From: Patellaria atrata CBS 101060
Taxonomy: Eukaryota > Ascomycota > Dothideomycetes > Patellariales > Patellariaceae
NCBI GenBank assembly: GCA_010093705.1
Contig: MU006108.1
Span: 328,843 to 382,737 of the forward strand
Direction of reading: 5' to 3'
DNA: 53,895 bases
Both the position numbers and the translations under genes were made by a program. The notes beneath the pieces were generated by a model that saw nothing but the letters and a program-made list of their open reading frames with translations, was not told the origin of the DNA and did no database searches. Each line of letters begins with the position of its first letter. The stretch's first letter is position 1. Positions 12,676-24,074 of the stretch are shown in pieces.

Positions 12676-15600
12676 AGGTAGATATTACTATACACGGTAA
12701 GAGAACGATAGCGCTAGTAGATAGCGGCGCCACTAATTCATTCATTTCACCCCGATAGGTAGAAAAGAAAAGTATACTTTATACGAAACTTAAGAACCTA
12801 GTCCTATTACGACTAGAAAATAGCGAAGGAATAGGATATAGACGAGGTCTAATTAACTTTAGGACTATACTAGTAAAAGTTAACGTATAAGGGAAAGTAA
12901 CTACTTAACGTATTCTTATAATCGATTTAAGAGATATAGATATAATTTTAGAGATAGACTAGTTATAAATAATAAACTTAAATATTAACTAGAAGACGAG
13001 AAGTATCTAGATTAACTAAAATATCTTATAAAAGGATAAAGTTAAGCGAATAAGACGTACTAAATAGATAGACGCTAGTATACCCGTAGAACGTATTTCG
13101 TATTATAAGATAATAAAGATTTATAGAAATAAATCTAAAAGTGTAGAAGTAATATAGTTTAAGAAAGTAGACGTTAAAAAGGTTTCTAAAGAATCTAAGA
13201 TACTTAAAGAATATAGCGAGTTTAAAGATTTATTTAAGAAAGATATAGCGACTATACTTCCAGATCACTAGACGTGAGATCACGAAATAGTGCTAAAAGA
13301 GAGTACGAAACTACGACCCGGTCTAATTTACCCGTTAATAAGGGAATAATATAAAGCACTTAAAGAATATATCTACACTAACTTAGAAAAAGGATATATA
13401 TAATCTAGCGAAAATTTAATAGCTTCACCGATTCTATTTATACTAAAGAAGAATAGTAAGTTAAGATTATATATTAACTATAAATAGTTAAACGACGTTA
13501 TAATTAAGAATAAATATCCACTACCCTTAATCTTAAAAATCTAAGATAGATTATAAAGAGTAAAATAGTTTACGAAATTCGATATCCGAGATAGTTACTA
13601 TCGAATTAGAATAAAAGAAGGCGAAAAATGGAAGATAGTTATAAGAATAAGATTTAAACTATATAAATATATAGTAATACTATTTAGCTTAACTAACGCC
13701 CTAGTAACGTTCTAAGTAATAATTAATTACGCACTAAAAGAATATTTAGACGTATTTATAACTACTTATCTAGATAATATACTAGTATATATAAATGGAA
13801 CACTCGAAAAGTATAGAAAGTATATAAAGAAAGTATTAATGAAACTATAAGAAAAAAGACTTCTAGTACACCTAAATAAATATAAATTCTATATTAAAGA
13901 AACGAAATTCCTAGACTTTATCGTTACCACTAAAAACGTACGAGTAGACTTAAAAAAGATAGCTATAATCTAAGATTAGTCGATACTAAAGAACGTTAAA
14001 AATATATAATCGTTTCTAGGTTTCGCGAACTACTATAAGAAATTTATCTAAAGGTATTTAAAGATAATAACGTCGCTATTAGAATTAATAAAGAAGGAAA
14101 ATACCTTTATTTAGATAAAGAAGGTCTAGAAAATATTCGATAAACTTAAAAAGAAGTTCACTATAACACTTATCTTAGTTATATTTAACCTAGAGAAATC
14201 GATAGTGCTAGAAACTAATATATCTAATTATATATTAAGTGTATATATAAGTTAGCTAGATAAGAAAGGACGACTATATTTAATAATCTTTTATTTATAA
14301 AAGTTTATAGCTATAGAGCTAAACTATAACGTACACGATAAAGAATTATTAGCAATTATCGATATATTCGAATAGTGAAGGTTATACCTTAAAGGATCTA
14401 AGTACACTATAAAAGTTTAATTAAATCACTAAAACCTAATAAACTTCCTCACGATAAAAAAGTTAAATCGAAGATAAGTAAGATAGACGGAAACACTTAT
14501 ATCCTTTAACTTCAAAATATTTTATAGACTAGAAGTCGAAAATAAACTAGCCGATATTATAAGTAGAAGATCTAACTATTTAAAAGGAACGAAATTAGTA
14601 TATAACACGGTACTAAAGAAAGAAAACGACGCGATCACCTATAATTAACTAAAATTAGCTATAATGCTAATAATCGAATCTATAAGAGAATAATAAATTC
14701 GTAATACCTATTAGAAGAATAGTATAATAGAGGAGTTCTAAAGGAATAATAACCTTAAGATAATATAAATAGCTTAAGAAATATAGCTATATAATAGGCT
14801 TATATATATACTAACGATACTACGAAAGACCCTTACTAAAGAAATCCACGAAGCACTAGTATATAATCACTAAGGTATTAATAAAACTTTAGAAAGGATT
14901 CTAAGGAATTACTATTTCCTAGAAATAAGAAGTATAATAAAGTAAGTTATCTTAGAATATAATAACTATATATAGAATAAAAGTGTAAAACACGTATCTT
15001 ATAGACGGATATAATATATTAAACCACTAAAGCGAGTATAGAACTTAATAACGATAGACTTTATTATAGATTTATTAGAATCTAAAGATTTAATAATAGG
15101 AGTAAAGTACGACGCGATATTAGTTATTATAGAACGACTAATAAAGTTCACCTACTTTATACTAGTAAAGACGACGATAATAGCATTATAAGTAGTAGTA
15201 TTAATAATGAAAATAATACTAATAAATCACTAGATACCGAGAGAAATTATCTTAGATAGGGATAAACTATTTAAATTAATGTTTTAGTAGACTCTAGTAT
15301 AAAGTTTAGAGGTAAACTATAAGCTATTAATAAGCTTCCACCTATAAATAGATAGCTAAACCGAGAGAATAAATTAATCTCTAAAGTAATACTTACGTAA
15401 TTATATAAATTACTAGTAGAATAATTAGGTAGAGCTATTACTAATAGTATAATTCGTATATAATAACGCGAAATCCGATATTATAAAGGTTTCACCCTTT
15501 TATATAAACTATAGTTTTAAACTAGAAGTATATCGTGAGTCGAGAATAGTTTAGAGCATTTTATAGGAAGTAACGTTAAAAGTCGAGTAAATTAAGAAAT

Positions 15601-16235
15601 TACACGTATAGCTATCACGAGATATAGCTTTCTAGACGATAAAGGCTATAAAGTATAGTAACTAGTATAGATCGCTAAAACCGATCTTTAAAAGAGGGAA
15701 TAAAGTTTACTTATTATAGAAAAATCTTAAAATAAAATAACCTAATAAGAAACTAGACTATAAGAAAATCGGCCCCTTTAGAATTAAATAGGTTAAAGGA
15801 GAAGTTAATTATAAATTAGAATTACTATAAGGAATAAAGATATATTTAGTTTTCTATATATCACTTCTAAAACTAGTATATACTAACGCTAAACTCTAAA
15901 TAAGACTTATAGAACTTAAGAAGGGAGATATCTATAAGATAAAATAAATCCTAAACCTATAATAAATAAATAATTAGTATAAGTATTTAGTAAAATGGAA
16001 AGGCTATAAATATATAGATAATACGTGGGAACTATTTAAGTATTTAACGAACTATAATTAAAAACTTAAATAGTTTTATCGTTAAAACTAGGGAATTCTA
16101 GACCCTCGAGGGTAAAGAAATCTAGATTAGACTAATTAAAGAGAGATACGATAGCGGAGGAAGAAGAAGCGACTAAGGAAACTCGCTATCTTTTAATTAT
16201 CTATTTTAAAGCCTTAAGTTCCTCGATAAAACTAA
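12640..16235 (+). pseudogene. pol: Pol of Gypsy-B copy B (PR-RT-RH-IN-chromodomain)
   Basis: Pol lies in -1 frame relative to Gag and all domains stay in one frame. The retropepsin is at about 12711-12750, with DSGATNSFISP intact. RT is at 13290-13960, with its catalytic YLDD changed to YLDN (13767-13778). RNase H is about 14190-14560. Integrase is about 14840-15600: a HHCC zinc region, then catalytic D near 15053, D in a SDRDKLF-like segment near 15255, and E in TERIN near 15355. The chromodomain is about 15930-16050 (VKWKGY then IDNTWE retained). The natural stop is TAA at 16233-16235. Internal TAG/TAA stops are RIP products. Order PR-RT-RH-IN with a C-terminal chromodomain defines a Ty3/Gypsy chromodomain element. 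Confidence 0.92.
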
Positions 16236-16605
16236 GCTTACGATAAATTATTTCGCCCTCCTTCTAATCGAGAAGTTAAAGCTACTATATTAATCGCTTC
16301 TTACGAGCGAAAGTCTCTAATATCCGGGCGTGTACGTTATTACGGGAAACTCGCGCCTTAACGAGCTTATAACGAAACTTAAATCGCGAAGCGTTTAGCT
16401 TATCCTAATCCTTTTATATCACTATAAGGTCGTATTTTAAACCACGAGCCACACACTTAGAATAGAAACCGGAAGAAAGATCGAGACGGTAAATACGAGA
16501 CTAACGATAATAAGTTGAATAGGGAGTAGGTATTAGTCGACTAGAGGATATAATTTAGGCTATAAGACGCCGATAACGAACTATATAAGATTTAGTTTAA
16601 GGTAT
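16036..16605 (-). pseudogene. RIP-killed antisense Zn2Cys6-type ORF of copy B
   Basis: This is the exact 570-bp counterpart, without indels, of the intact ORF at 26668-27237. The start codon has become ATA (16605-16603). Five of the six metal-binding cysteine codons have become Tyr (TGT to TAT or TGC to TAC); only the fifth remains TGT. CAG-to-TAG stops interrupt the frame, and the stop position itself is altered. Its 3' end overlaps the 3' end of pol (to 16235). It shows what RIP does to this gene when it is not spared. Confidence 0.85.
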
Positions 16606-16699
16606 CTTAGAAGAAAGGAAAGAGAGATACGTACGACTTAATAGATAGATAATACGTCTACTTTATATCTAAGTAAAGGGAATAAACTCTTAAGATAAG

Positions 16700-16720
16700 A
16701 GTTAAAAAAGGGAAGGATAG
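16700..16720 (+). promoter_or_regulatory. Polypurine tract of Gypsy-B copy B
   Basis: An A/G-rich run ending GGAAGGATAG abuts the 3' LTR start (16721). In copy C the same site reads AAGGGGGAGGATAG in sense (26553-26570). This is the expected plus-strand primer site. Confidence 0.75.
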
Positions 16721-17190
16721 TGTTATAGCTATAAGTTATAGGAATATATAAATAATAAATGAGGGAAAAGTAGAAATATCACTTAAAAGAACTATAGATA
16801 AAACTAGTAATAAGGGATCACGTGACTAGAAACTATAAACGTAAAGGATATAAAGGATATAAGAGAGGATCCACGTTCACTATATTTAGGACGTCTAGGT
16901 TATAGACGTAATAGATATAAAGAATATAGAAGAAGATCCACGTCTAGAATAATCACTATATCTAAAAAAATGTAAGCACCTTAAATTAACTATAAAGAAT
17001 AGGAATATTTAAGGATAGTCTTTCCCTTATATATTTAGATTTTTCGTAGTTATTCTTACTATTAATCTTATCTATAGATTTAAATATTATAGTTTTAAAC
17101 TTAACTTCACTTATTATACTATTTCTATATAGTACGTCTTATCTTATTATAAGCGGTACCTAAAGTTAAGGAGTTAGCGAGTTATATCGA
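16721..17190 (+). repeat. 3' LTR of copy B, first part
   Basis: 470 bp beginning TGTTATAGCT, interrupted at 17190 by copy A after the target ATCGA (17186-17190). CACGTG is retained at 16819-16824. The rest of the LTR lies at 23930-24069. Confidence 0.94.
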
Positions 17191-17462
17191 TATAACGATA
17201 TATTATAATACTAATCCCGTATTTCCTATACTAAGTGTTTAGTTTATTTGTAAGAGATCTTTACCGGGTTAGACGCGGAAAAGATCTCTAAACGCTAATT
17301 AGTTAAATAGAAGATAGTCAGGCTAAGGCTTAGTAAAGCGGGACTATTATATATAGATATTCGGCCCACGATATTATTATTTCTTAACTTAATCTCTATA
17401 CTTAATAGTTAGTAATAGAGATAGTTAAAATACGATTACTATAGCTATACTATATTATTACA
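17191..17462 (+). repeat. 5' LTR of copy A
   Basis: 272 bp, start TATAACGATA and end ATTATTACA. The terminal CA is preserved here, which fixes the edges of all other copies. Confidence 0.95.
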
Positions 17463-17815
17463 CTAGATTAAGTTCACCTTTAACGGCCTCTAGAAAGGCG
17501 ATATAATATTCTAACCGGAGCACGATATTAGTCTAGCTAATAAACGATTATCGGACTAATCGGGAATCTATAAGTAGCTAAGCTCTACTAGTAATAAGAT
17601 ATTCGGTGCCTAAAAGTATTAACGCCGACGATAACGACGACCTAATACTTAAAAGAGATTAGGACTAACGAATACGAATTACTTAGAGAAGTAAATATTA
17701 TAGTAAACTAAATAAGATAGTTAAACCTTTAGTAACCTTAACGAAGTAGATAGGTAACGAGTTAACTATAAATTTAGAAGTAGAGAGTAGTATCGGATTA
17801 AAAGAAAAAGGAAAA
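17463..17815 (+). other. Leader of copy A
   Basis: 353 bp of untranslated leader beginning CTAGATTAAG, with no tRNA-type primer-binding site that I can recognise. There is a purine-rich stretch of AAAAGAAAAAGGAAAAATG type immediately before the gag start. Confidence 0.65.
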
Positions 17816-19177
17816 ATGCACCGATATAAATTGACGCTAGAAGTGATCGACTAGTAGATTACTAACGATATTCTAGAAGCGGATCTATAGAACCTACTAA
17901 GAGAAATCCCCGGAATAATAGAAGAAGGGAAGCCTCTTAGATATACCGCTATTATAGACGATCGAAACGCCGATATAATCGACGGAGCGAAGGAATAAGT
18001 AGCTAAAAACCTAGACTAATTCGTAACGGAGTATCTCTATACGAGAGCGAAGCTTATAACTCGAGAGATATAACTCGAAAAGATAGTAAACCTTATTAAC
18101 GAGATAACGCCCGATTTATAGCTAAAGCTATAAGTATACTAAGCGAACGAAGAAGCTATAGAACGCCTCTAGGACGAAATCGATAATTTAAAGAGGTAGA
18201 TTAAGTAGTCTAAACTAGACTAAAAAAGCGTCTAGTTCGATGACGAATTTAACGACGAAGAACTATTAGCACTATATAGTCGTAACGATCGAGCTAGAAT
18301 AGTCGACTTAACCGGAAGCTTTAGAAGTAGAGGCGATAATAAGATAAAGAAGTTCCCTAATCCACTAGAACTAACCGATAGTAAGAAACTAATCTATAAG
18401 GAGTAGAAGAGTAAGATAAACGATAAACTCCACGTTAATAGCGACTAATTCTAAGACGAAAGGGCGAAGACTACCTATATTAAGACACGGATTAGTGGCG
18501 AGGTAGCTAAATATATATACCCTTTCTTAGAATCGGAGGAGGACGACGTAACCTTAATAAGGCTAATAAGATTTCTAGACTAGATCTATAAGGACCTAAA
18601 TAGGCGACTAAAAGTTAGAGATAAACTAAAGAAGTTAAGGTAAGGCTATCTAGCGGACTTTCCGAAGTTCTAGTCTACGTTTATCCGGCTAGCTAATAAA
18701 GCTAGGTTATCACGCGACTAGTGGAAAGAGGAACTCTATAATAGACTCTACGATAGTCTAAGGCTAATAATAGCGGAAGCCGTAAGTAACGACGAAATTA
18801 GCTTCTAAAAGTACTATAATAAAGTCACGATATAGGCACGAGAGCTAGAAAGGTTAGGTAAAGCTAGTAAGGCCCGTAAAGAAAGTTAGAAGCGTGGTAA
18901 ACCGACTAGAATAACTTCTATCTTAATAACGACGAATAGAACTTTATACCGATTAGGGAGCGGAGGAACCACCTCACCTATAACACTATAAGTGACGGAG
19001 TAGACTATAACTATTCGGAAGTTTACGGGTAACTACTTTAACTACGGTAAGGCCGGATATAGAGCGTTAAAATGCCGGGGACTAAAGAAGATAACCAAAG
19101 TAAAGTTAGTCTAGAAAGACGAGTATTAGAGCTTAAAGTTAGATTTAAGGTTAGATTTAGAAAACGAGAAACCCTAA
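17816..19177 (+). pseudogene. gag: Gag of Gypsy-A copy A
   Basis: ATG is intact at 17816-17818, and the 453-codon frame ends with TAA at 19175-19177 (TGA in copy F). The zinc knuckle is at codon 407 on. Its first two Cys codons are now TAC and its His codon is TAT, while the last Cys (TGC) survives, so the knuckle is dead. Numerous TAG stops came from CAG/TGG. Pol overlaps the end in the -1 frame, open from at least 19072, which suggests -1 frameshifting or an internal start. The overlap is also present in copy F. Confidence 0.9.
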
Positions 19178-22100
19178 ATAAAGACTCCGTATTAGGGCTA
19201 ATAGTAGGAGTATTAATAACACTAATCAGCGATCCGGTATTAGAAAAGCTATTCACAATACCGTACCGAATCTCGAAGAACGGAATCGTAATATAGCTTA
19301 GAGCTCTAATTGATACTAGAGCTTAAGAGTATACCTTACTAAATAAGAGATAGCTACCCGCTCTAAAATAACGTCTCGGAATCGAAGTTAGAAAGATAGA
19401 CTAGGAGATTAAAGTTAATACCTTTAATAATTCGAAGGTAGCACTAATTAACTAAGTACTCGAGGCGAGCCTCGTAATTAGAGGACGAAGGTGGCTAACA
19501 CCGATTATAGTAATAGATACGGGCTATAATAATATACTTATAGGTAAGAAGTGGTTCTTTAAGACTAATAGCCTACCTAATTATAGGCACTATCGGATTA
19601 TTTAGCCGGAATAAGCTACTACAGTTAAAGACTAATAACGAGATATCGTGATTCCGAAGAGCGAGCTACAAATCTAAATTAACCTATAGCACTAATTCGA
19701 TATAGAACGACGAGATAAAGCTATCGATAAACGAGAATATAACCGATAGAAAGTATTAGTTAACTAGAGGAGGAAACCGTAACTATTCTAATAAAAGTAA
19801 CCGAGTTTATAGGCTAAGAATATCGGCTCCGATCTTCGAAAGATAAAATTAGAACTATCGGACCTAACGAAGAGAGAGACGCCGGAACTCTCTAAAAAGC
19901 TAAAGCCGAAGTCGAGTAAACGGGTTAATATTACTAGGATCTATATAGATATCTACTTAGTTAGCGGAGAAAACTACCTAAGGAACGTAAAGCGTAAAGA
20001 CGTCGTTATAGATACTATAAGTCTATACGAGATTAACTCCTTAATATAAGATCGACTCTCAGAAGACGAAAACCCTCTAGACGAAGATAAAGACGCTTAT
20101 AGAGCGATAATCTACGAAAAGTTACCTAAGGAATATCACCACTTAGCCCACGTATTCTCGAAATCTATATCCGATAAGCTACTACCGCTTAGAGAAGACG
20201 TAGACCACAATATAGTATTAGACTAAGATAGTAATCTTACTACTAGCCCCTTATATAATATACCTATCGAATATTTATAGCTAGTAAAGGACTATCTAAA
20301 GGAGCACCTTTAGAAGGGGTTTATCGTTCCGAGCGAGGCACTATACGCGTCTCTAATATTATTCGCTAAGAAGCTAGGGGGAGGTTAAAGATTCTACGTT
20401 AACTATAGAAAGCTAAATAGTATTACTAAGAAGGATAAATATCTATTACCTTTAATCGAAGAAACACTAGCGCGCCTTCGACGAGTAAAGATATTTATAA
20501 AACTTAACGTAAGATAAGTATTCTATTAAATCTAGATAAAGGAGTTAGCCGAAGATCTTACCACCTTCCGAACGAGATATAGATCGTTTAAGTATAAGGT
20601 ACTACCTTTTAGGTTATATAACGGCCTAGCCTCGTTCTAATAATTTATTAATAAGGCGCTTTTCTAATACCTAGACGACTTCTATATAGTATATATTAAC
20701 GATATACTAATCTACTTTAAGTGCCCACTAGAGCACTAGACCCACGTCGCGAAAGTGCTAGAAGCACTAGCTAAGGCCGGCCTATAAGCCGATATTAAGA
20801 AAAGCGAGTTCCACGTAATAAAGATAAAGTTCCTCGGCTTTATTATTAGTACTAACGGAATAGCGATAGATCTAGAAAAGACTAAAATAATCCGAAACTA
20901 GAAGTTACTAATAAACGTAAAGAGGATCTTATCGTTTAACGGATTCTATAACTTCTACCGGAAGTTCCTAGAGAAATTCGGACGAGTTATACGACTATTG
21001 ACGATACGGATATGAAAAGGGGTTTGGAAACCACTTAGATAGAAAGAAGAAGAGGTATTTAAGAAAGTAAAAGAGCTAATTCTATTAGATTAAGTGTTAA
21101 CGCACTATAACCCTCTACTCGAGACGAAAGTCGAGTCCGACTATAGTGACGGGGTTATTATAGTAGTTATATTATAGCTCTACGGACACGTCTAAAGGCT
21201 AGTTACCTTCTAGACTAAGACGTTATCGGAGATAGAACTAAGGTACGAAATCCACGATAAGGAAATACTAGCCGTGGTAAGAGCACTAGCCGAGTGGAGA
21301 AGTATATTAGTAAGGCTATAGCAAGTTCCCTTCACTATAATCACTAACTATAGAGCACTAGAATACTTTACTATAAAATAGTTACTCAATACTAGATAAA
21401 CCCGATAGAGTAAAGCTCTCTCTAATTTCCACTTCCGAATCACGTATTAGCCCGGAGCCTAAAACGTCGTGGTAGACACACTCTCCCGTAAATAAGAAGA
21501 CCTAAAGATAGCGAAAGATAAAAATATTACGATACGGACCTAAGTGTTAATCGACCTAAATATAATAGTAGCACCTCTTCGGCTCTTAATAAAATAATAA
21601 CTACTACTTAAGAAGATATCTTAGAGTAATAAGAAATATATAATCTCTAGAGAGAAAGTGGTAGAAAAGTACGCTCTAAAGTTAGGACCCGGGACCCGGG
21701 TGGCGGTAGCCGAGGTGGCGATAGCCGAGCCTTTATAGGGGACGGAGGGAGCCGAAGCTTAGGACTAAGAGTCTATAATAACTAAAACCTTGAAAGGGAG
21801 GAATAATATATTAAAGAAGTGTATTAACCCCGACTTTAGGCTAGGGCCCACGTCTATCCACTCTATAATTCCCACTATAACTGAAAAAGAAAAGGAAGTT
21901 AGGTATAAGGTAGAAGAAAGGGAAGATATACCTATAAATTTAAAGCGGTATATTTAAAACGAGCCCGATCGGAAATAAGAGCCGCTAGTAACGTACTTAC
22001 TAATAGATCGAATATTAAAAGCGAACCGGAAGTATAACTCTTTATCGGTATATCGAAAGTAAGTCGAAGCTAAAGAGAGGCACTAGAAACTATAAAATAG

Positions 22101-23652
22101 CCTACTTATTAGATTTAGTAGACTTATAGTCCTAGACGTGGATAATCTTAGAACGTATCTAATACGAGACGTGTATAACGCACTAGTTATAGGATATCTA
22201 GGAACTAGGAAGACGAAAGAACTAATTCGAGCGCGATACTACTAACCCGGATTAGTAGCTAATATAGATAGATATATCCGGAACTATCACACTTATCGTC
22301 GGACGTATACACTAAGAGATAAAACCCCCGGTTTACTAAAATCACTACTAATCGGAGATAGATATTAGTAACACGTCGCCTTCGACTTTAAATCGTTCCC
22401 TAAGGACACGCACGGATTCGAAATAGCGTTTATAGTAGTAGATCGACTAGGAAAGAGAGCGATCTCACTCCCCTATACTAAAGATATCTCGGCTAAGGTA
22501 GCCGTAAAGCTATATTATAAACACGTATAGCGGATATACGGTATACCGGAGATAGCGATATTAGACCGTAGTCTATAGTTTATTTCTATATTTATAGATA
22601 AGCTTTATAAACTAATAAAAGTGAAATAGAAGCTATCTATAGCTTACCACTTATAGACGAACGGAGATACGGAGATTATTAACTAGTATATAGATTTATA
22701 GCTCCGGCCCTTTATAAACCATTATTAGAGTAATTAGTTAGAGTTACTACTTATAGTAGACTTTACCTAGGCCACGTTAGTCTATAAATTAACGGGTATT
22801 TCCCCTTACGAGTTAGAATTCGGTTACTAACTACGAATACATTTCGACTAGTAAGAGCGGATAGATCTCGACGTATATAAGATAGTCCGAGAAAAGATAA
22901 GTAGAGAGGAAGCTTAACTATTCACGAAACACACCCACGACGCCGTTAAATAGGCGAGGAATAACCTAGAAAAGGTATAAGTAATATAGATAAAGTCGGT
23001 TAATAAGTATCGGAGAGAACTAGACTTCGGACTAGGAGACTACGTCTTTATCTTATATAAAGGCTAGATATCGGATAGATCGAGTGTTAAACTAGATTAT
23101 TAGAACGTAGGTCTATATAAGATAATAGAAATAAAGAGGCACTCTTATATAATCGACTTACCCACTAATATAAAGATATCGAACGTATTCTACGTAGATA
23201 GGCTTCGTAAAGCACCGATAAACCCGTTACCCGGATAACGGCTAGAACCATCACCGCCGATCGAAATAGACGGCGAGCCCGAATATAAAGTAGATAAGAT
23301 CCTAGTAAGCCGTATCTCTCGCGGTAAGTTATAGTATAAAGTAAGTTAAATCGGATACGACCCTAATAAGATATAGTATCCGGCTTATAACTTTATCGGA
23401 GCACCGTATAAGCTCGAAGAATTCTATAATTAGAGATTAATCGACGCCGGACCACTAGTCTAACTTAAAGAATAGCTCTAAGCCTTTAGATCTAAGATAG
23501 AAGTAGAGCCGTACGACGATAATAATATAGCTAAAAAGACGGGGCCTATATAGATTTTAAGACGTCGTAAATAGATAATAGATCGCGTTATAGAACGCTA
23601 CTAATATTATCACGGAAATTGGGGCCGATTTCTACTATTAAGGGGGGGGTAA
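19072..23652 (+). pseudogene. pol: Pol of Gypsy-A copy A (PR-RT-RH-IN-chromodomain)
   Basis: All domains share one frame, -1 relative to Gag; 19072-19296 is still open. The retropepsin is near 19303-19420 with the active site now DTRA (19312 on). RT is about 20250-20900; LDDFYIVYIND at 20671-20703 carries the catalytic YIDD changed to YIND. RNase H is about 21120-21495, with an acidic D before a YSDG-like stretch. Integrase is about 22150-22900, with a degraded HHCC region, then DDE core segments such as VVDRLGK and YHPQTNG-like. The chromodomain is about 23281-23440. The frame ends in TAA at 23650-23652, directly against the 3' LTR, so the last codons (LLLRGG) also encode the polypurine tract. 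It is inactive through TAG/TAA stops. Confidence 0.92.
23640..23652 (+). promoter_or_regulatory. Polypurine tract of copy A (G8 run)
   Basis: The sequence A-A-GGGGGGGG-TAA directly precedes the 3' LTR. It is the plus-strand priming site and also the end of the pol reading frame. In E1 the same site has decayed to AAAAAGAGGTAA. Confidence 0.8.
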
Positions 23653-23924
23653 TATAACGACGTGTCACGATACTAATCCCGTATTTCCTATACTAAGTGT
23701 TTAGTTTATTTATAAGAGATCTTTACCGGGTTAGACACGGAAAAGATCTCTAAGCGCTAATTAGTTAAACGGAAAATAGTCGGGCCGAGGCTTAGTAAGG
23801 CGGGACTATTATATACGAATATTCGGCTTATAATATTATTATTCCTTAACTTAATCTCTATACTTAGTAGTTAATAATAGAGATAGTTAAAATATAATTA
23901 CTATAGCTATACTATATTATTATA
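23653..23924 (+). repeat. 3' LTR of copy A
   Basis: 272 bp, beginning TATAACGACGTGTCACGAT. It keeps GTG and CAC where the 5' LTR reads ATA and ATA, so the two LTRs differ only by RIP-type transitions as far as I compared them. Confidence 0.95.
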
Positions 23925-23929
23925 ATCGA

Positions 23930-24069
23930 TAACTTAAAGTGCCTTTATTATATATATCCTATCACTTTACTAAACCTATCTTTATAGTTAATCACGTTAA
24001 GTGAGAAGTTAAGCGTGTTTCTAGACTTATCTAGTTCCGTCTTAATAAGTATAGACTCCCGTTATAACA
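23930..24069 (+). repeat. 3' LTR of copy B, second part
   Basis: The last 140 bp of the 610-bp LTR, ending CCCGTTATAACA with an intact CA terminus, followed by the CTCTA duplication. It resumes exactly one ATCGA repeat after copy A. Confidence 0.94.
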
Positions 24070-24074
24070 CTCTA

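Larger units (their letters stand above)
17191..23924 (+). mobile_element. Gypsy-A copy A, complete, youngest layer
   Basis: 6,734 bp with 272-bp LTRs (17191-17462 and 23653-23924) and duplication ATCGA (17186-17190 and 23925-23929). It is inserted in the 3' LTR of copy B. It has gag and an overlapping pol with a C-terminal chromodomain. It is the reference for the family in this window: F, E1, G and I align to it. RIP is moderate. Most surviving CA dinucleotides are followed by C, and most surviving TG are preceded by G. Confidence 0.97.
9899..24069 (+). mobile_element. Gypsy-B copy B, chromodomain Ty3/Gypsy, split by copy A
   Basis: The 5' LTR is 9899-10508 (610 bp). The 3' LTR is 16721-17190 plus 23930-24069 (470 + 140 = 610 bp), interrupted by copy A. 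The target duplication CTCTA is at 9894-9898 and 24070-24074. Without A the element is about 7.43 kb. It is colinear base for base with reverse copy C across the 6,212-bp internal region: position x in B corresponds to 43273 - x in C at every landmark checked, including both internal ends. It has gag, pol with a C-terminal chromodomain, and a reverse-strand ORF between pol and the 3' LTR. Chromodomains of such elements are known to bind methylated H3K9, which would favour insertion into heterochromatin. Confidence 0.95.

Noticed and set aside
19038-19256. 72-codon minus-strand ORF
   Set aside because: Antisense to the start of Pol in copy A (open at 19072-19296 on the + strand).
23642-23649. 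G8 homopolymer as a sequencing error
   Set aside because: It sits exactly where a polypurine tract is required, and decayed purine runs occupy the same place in E1 and A2. The exact run length could still be off by one.
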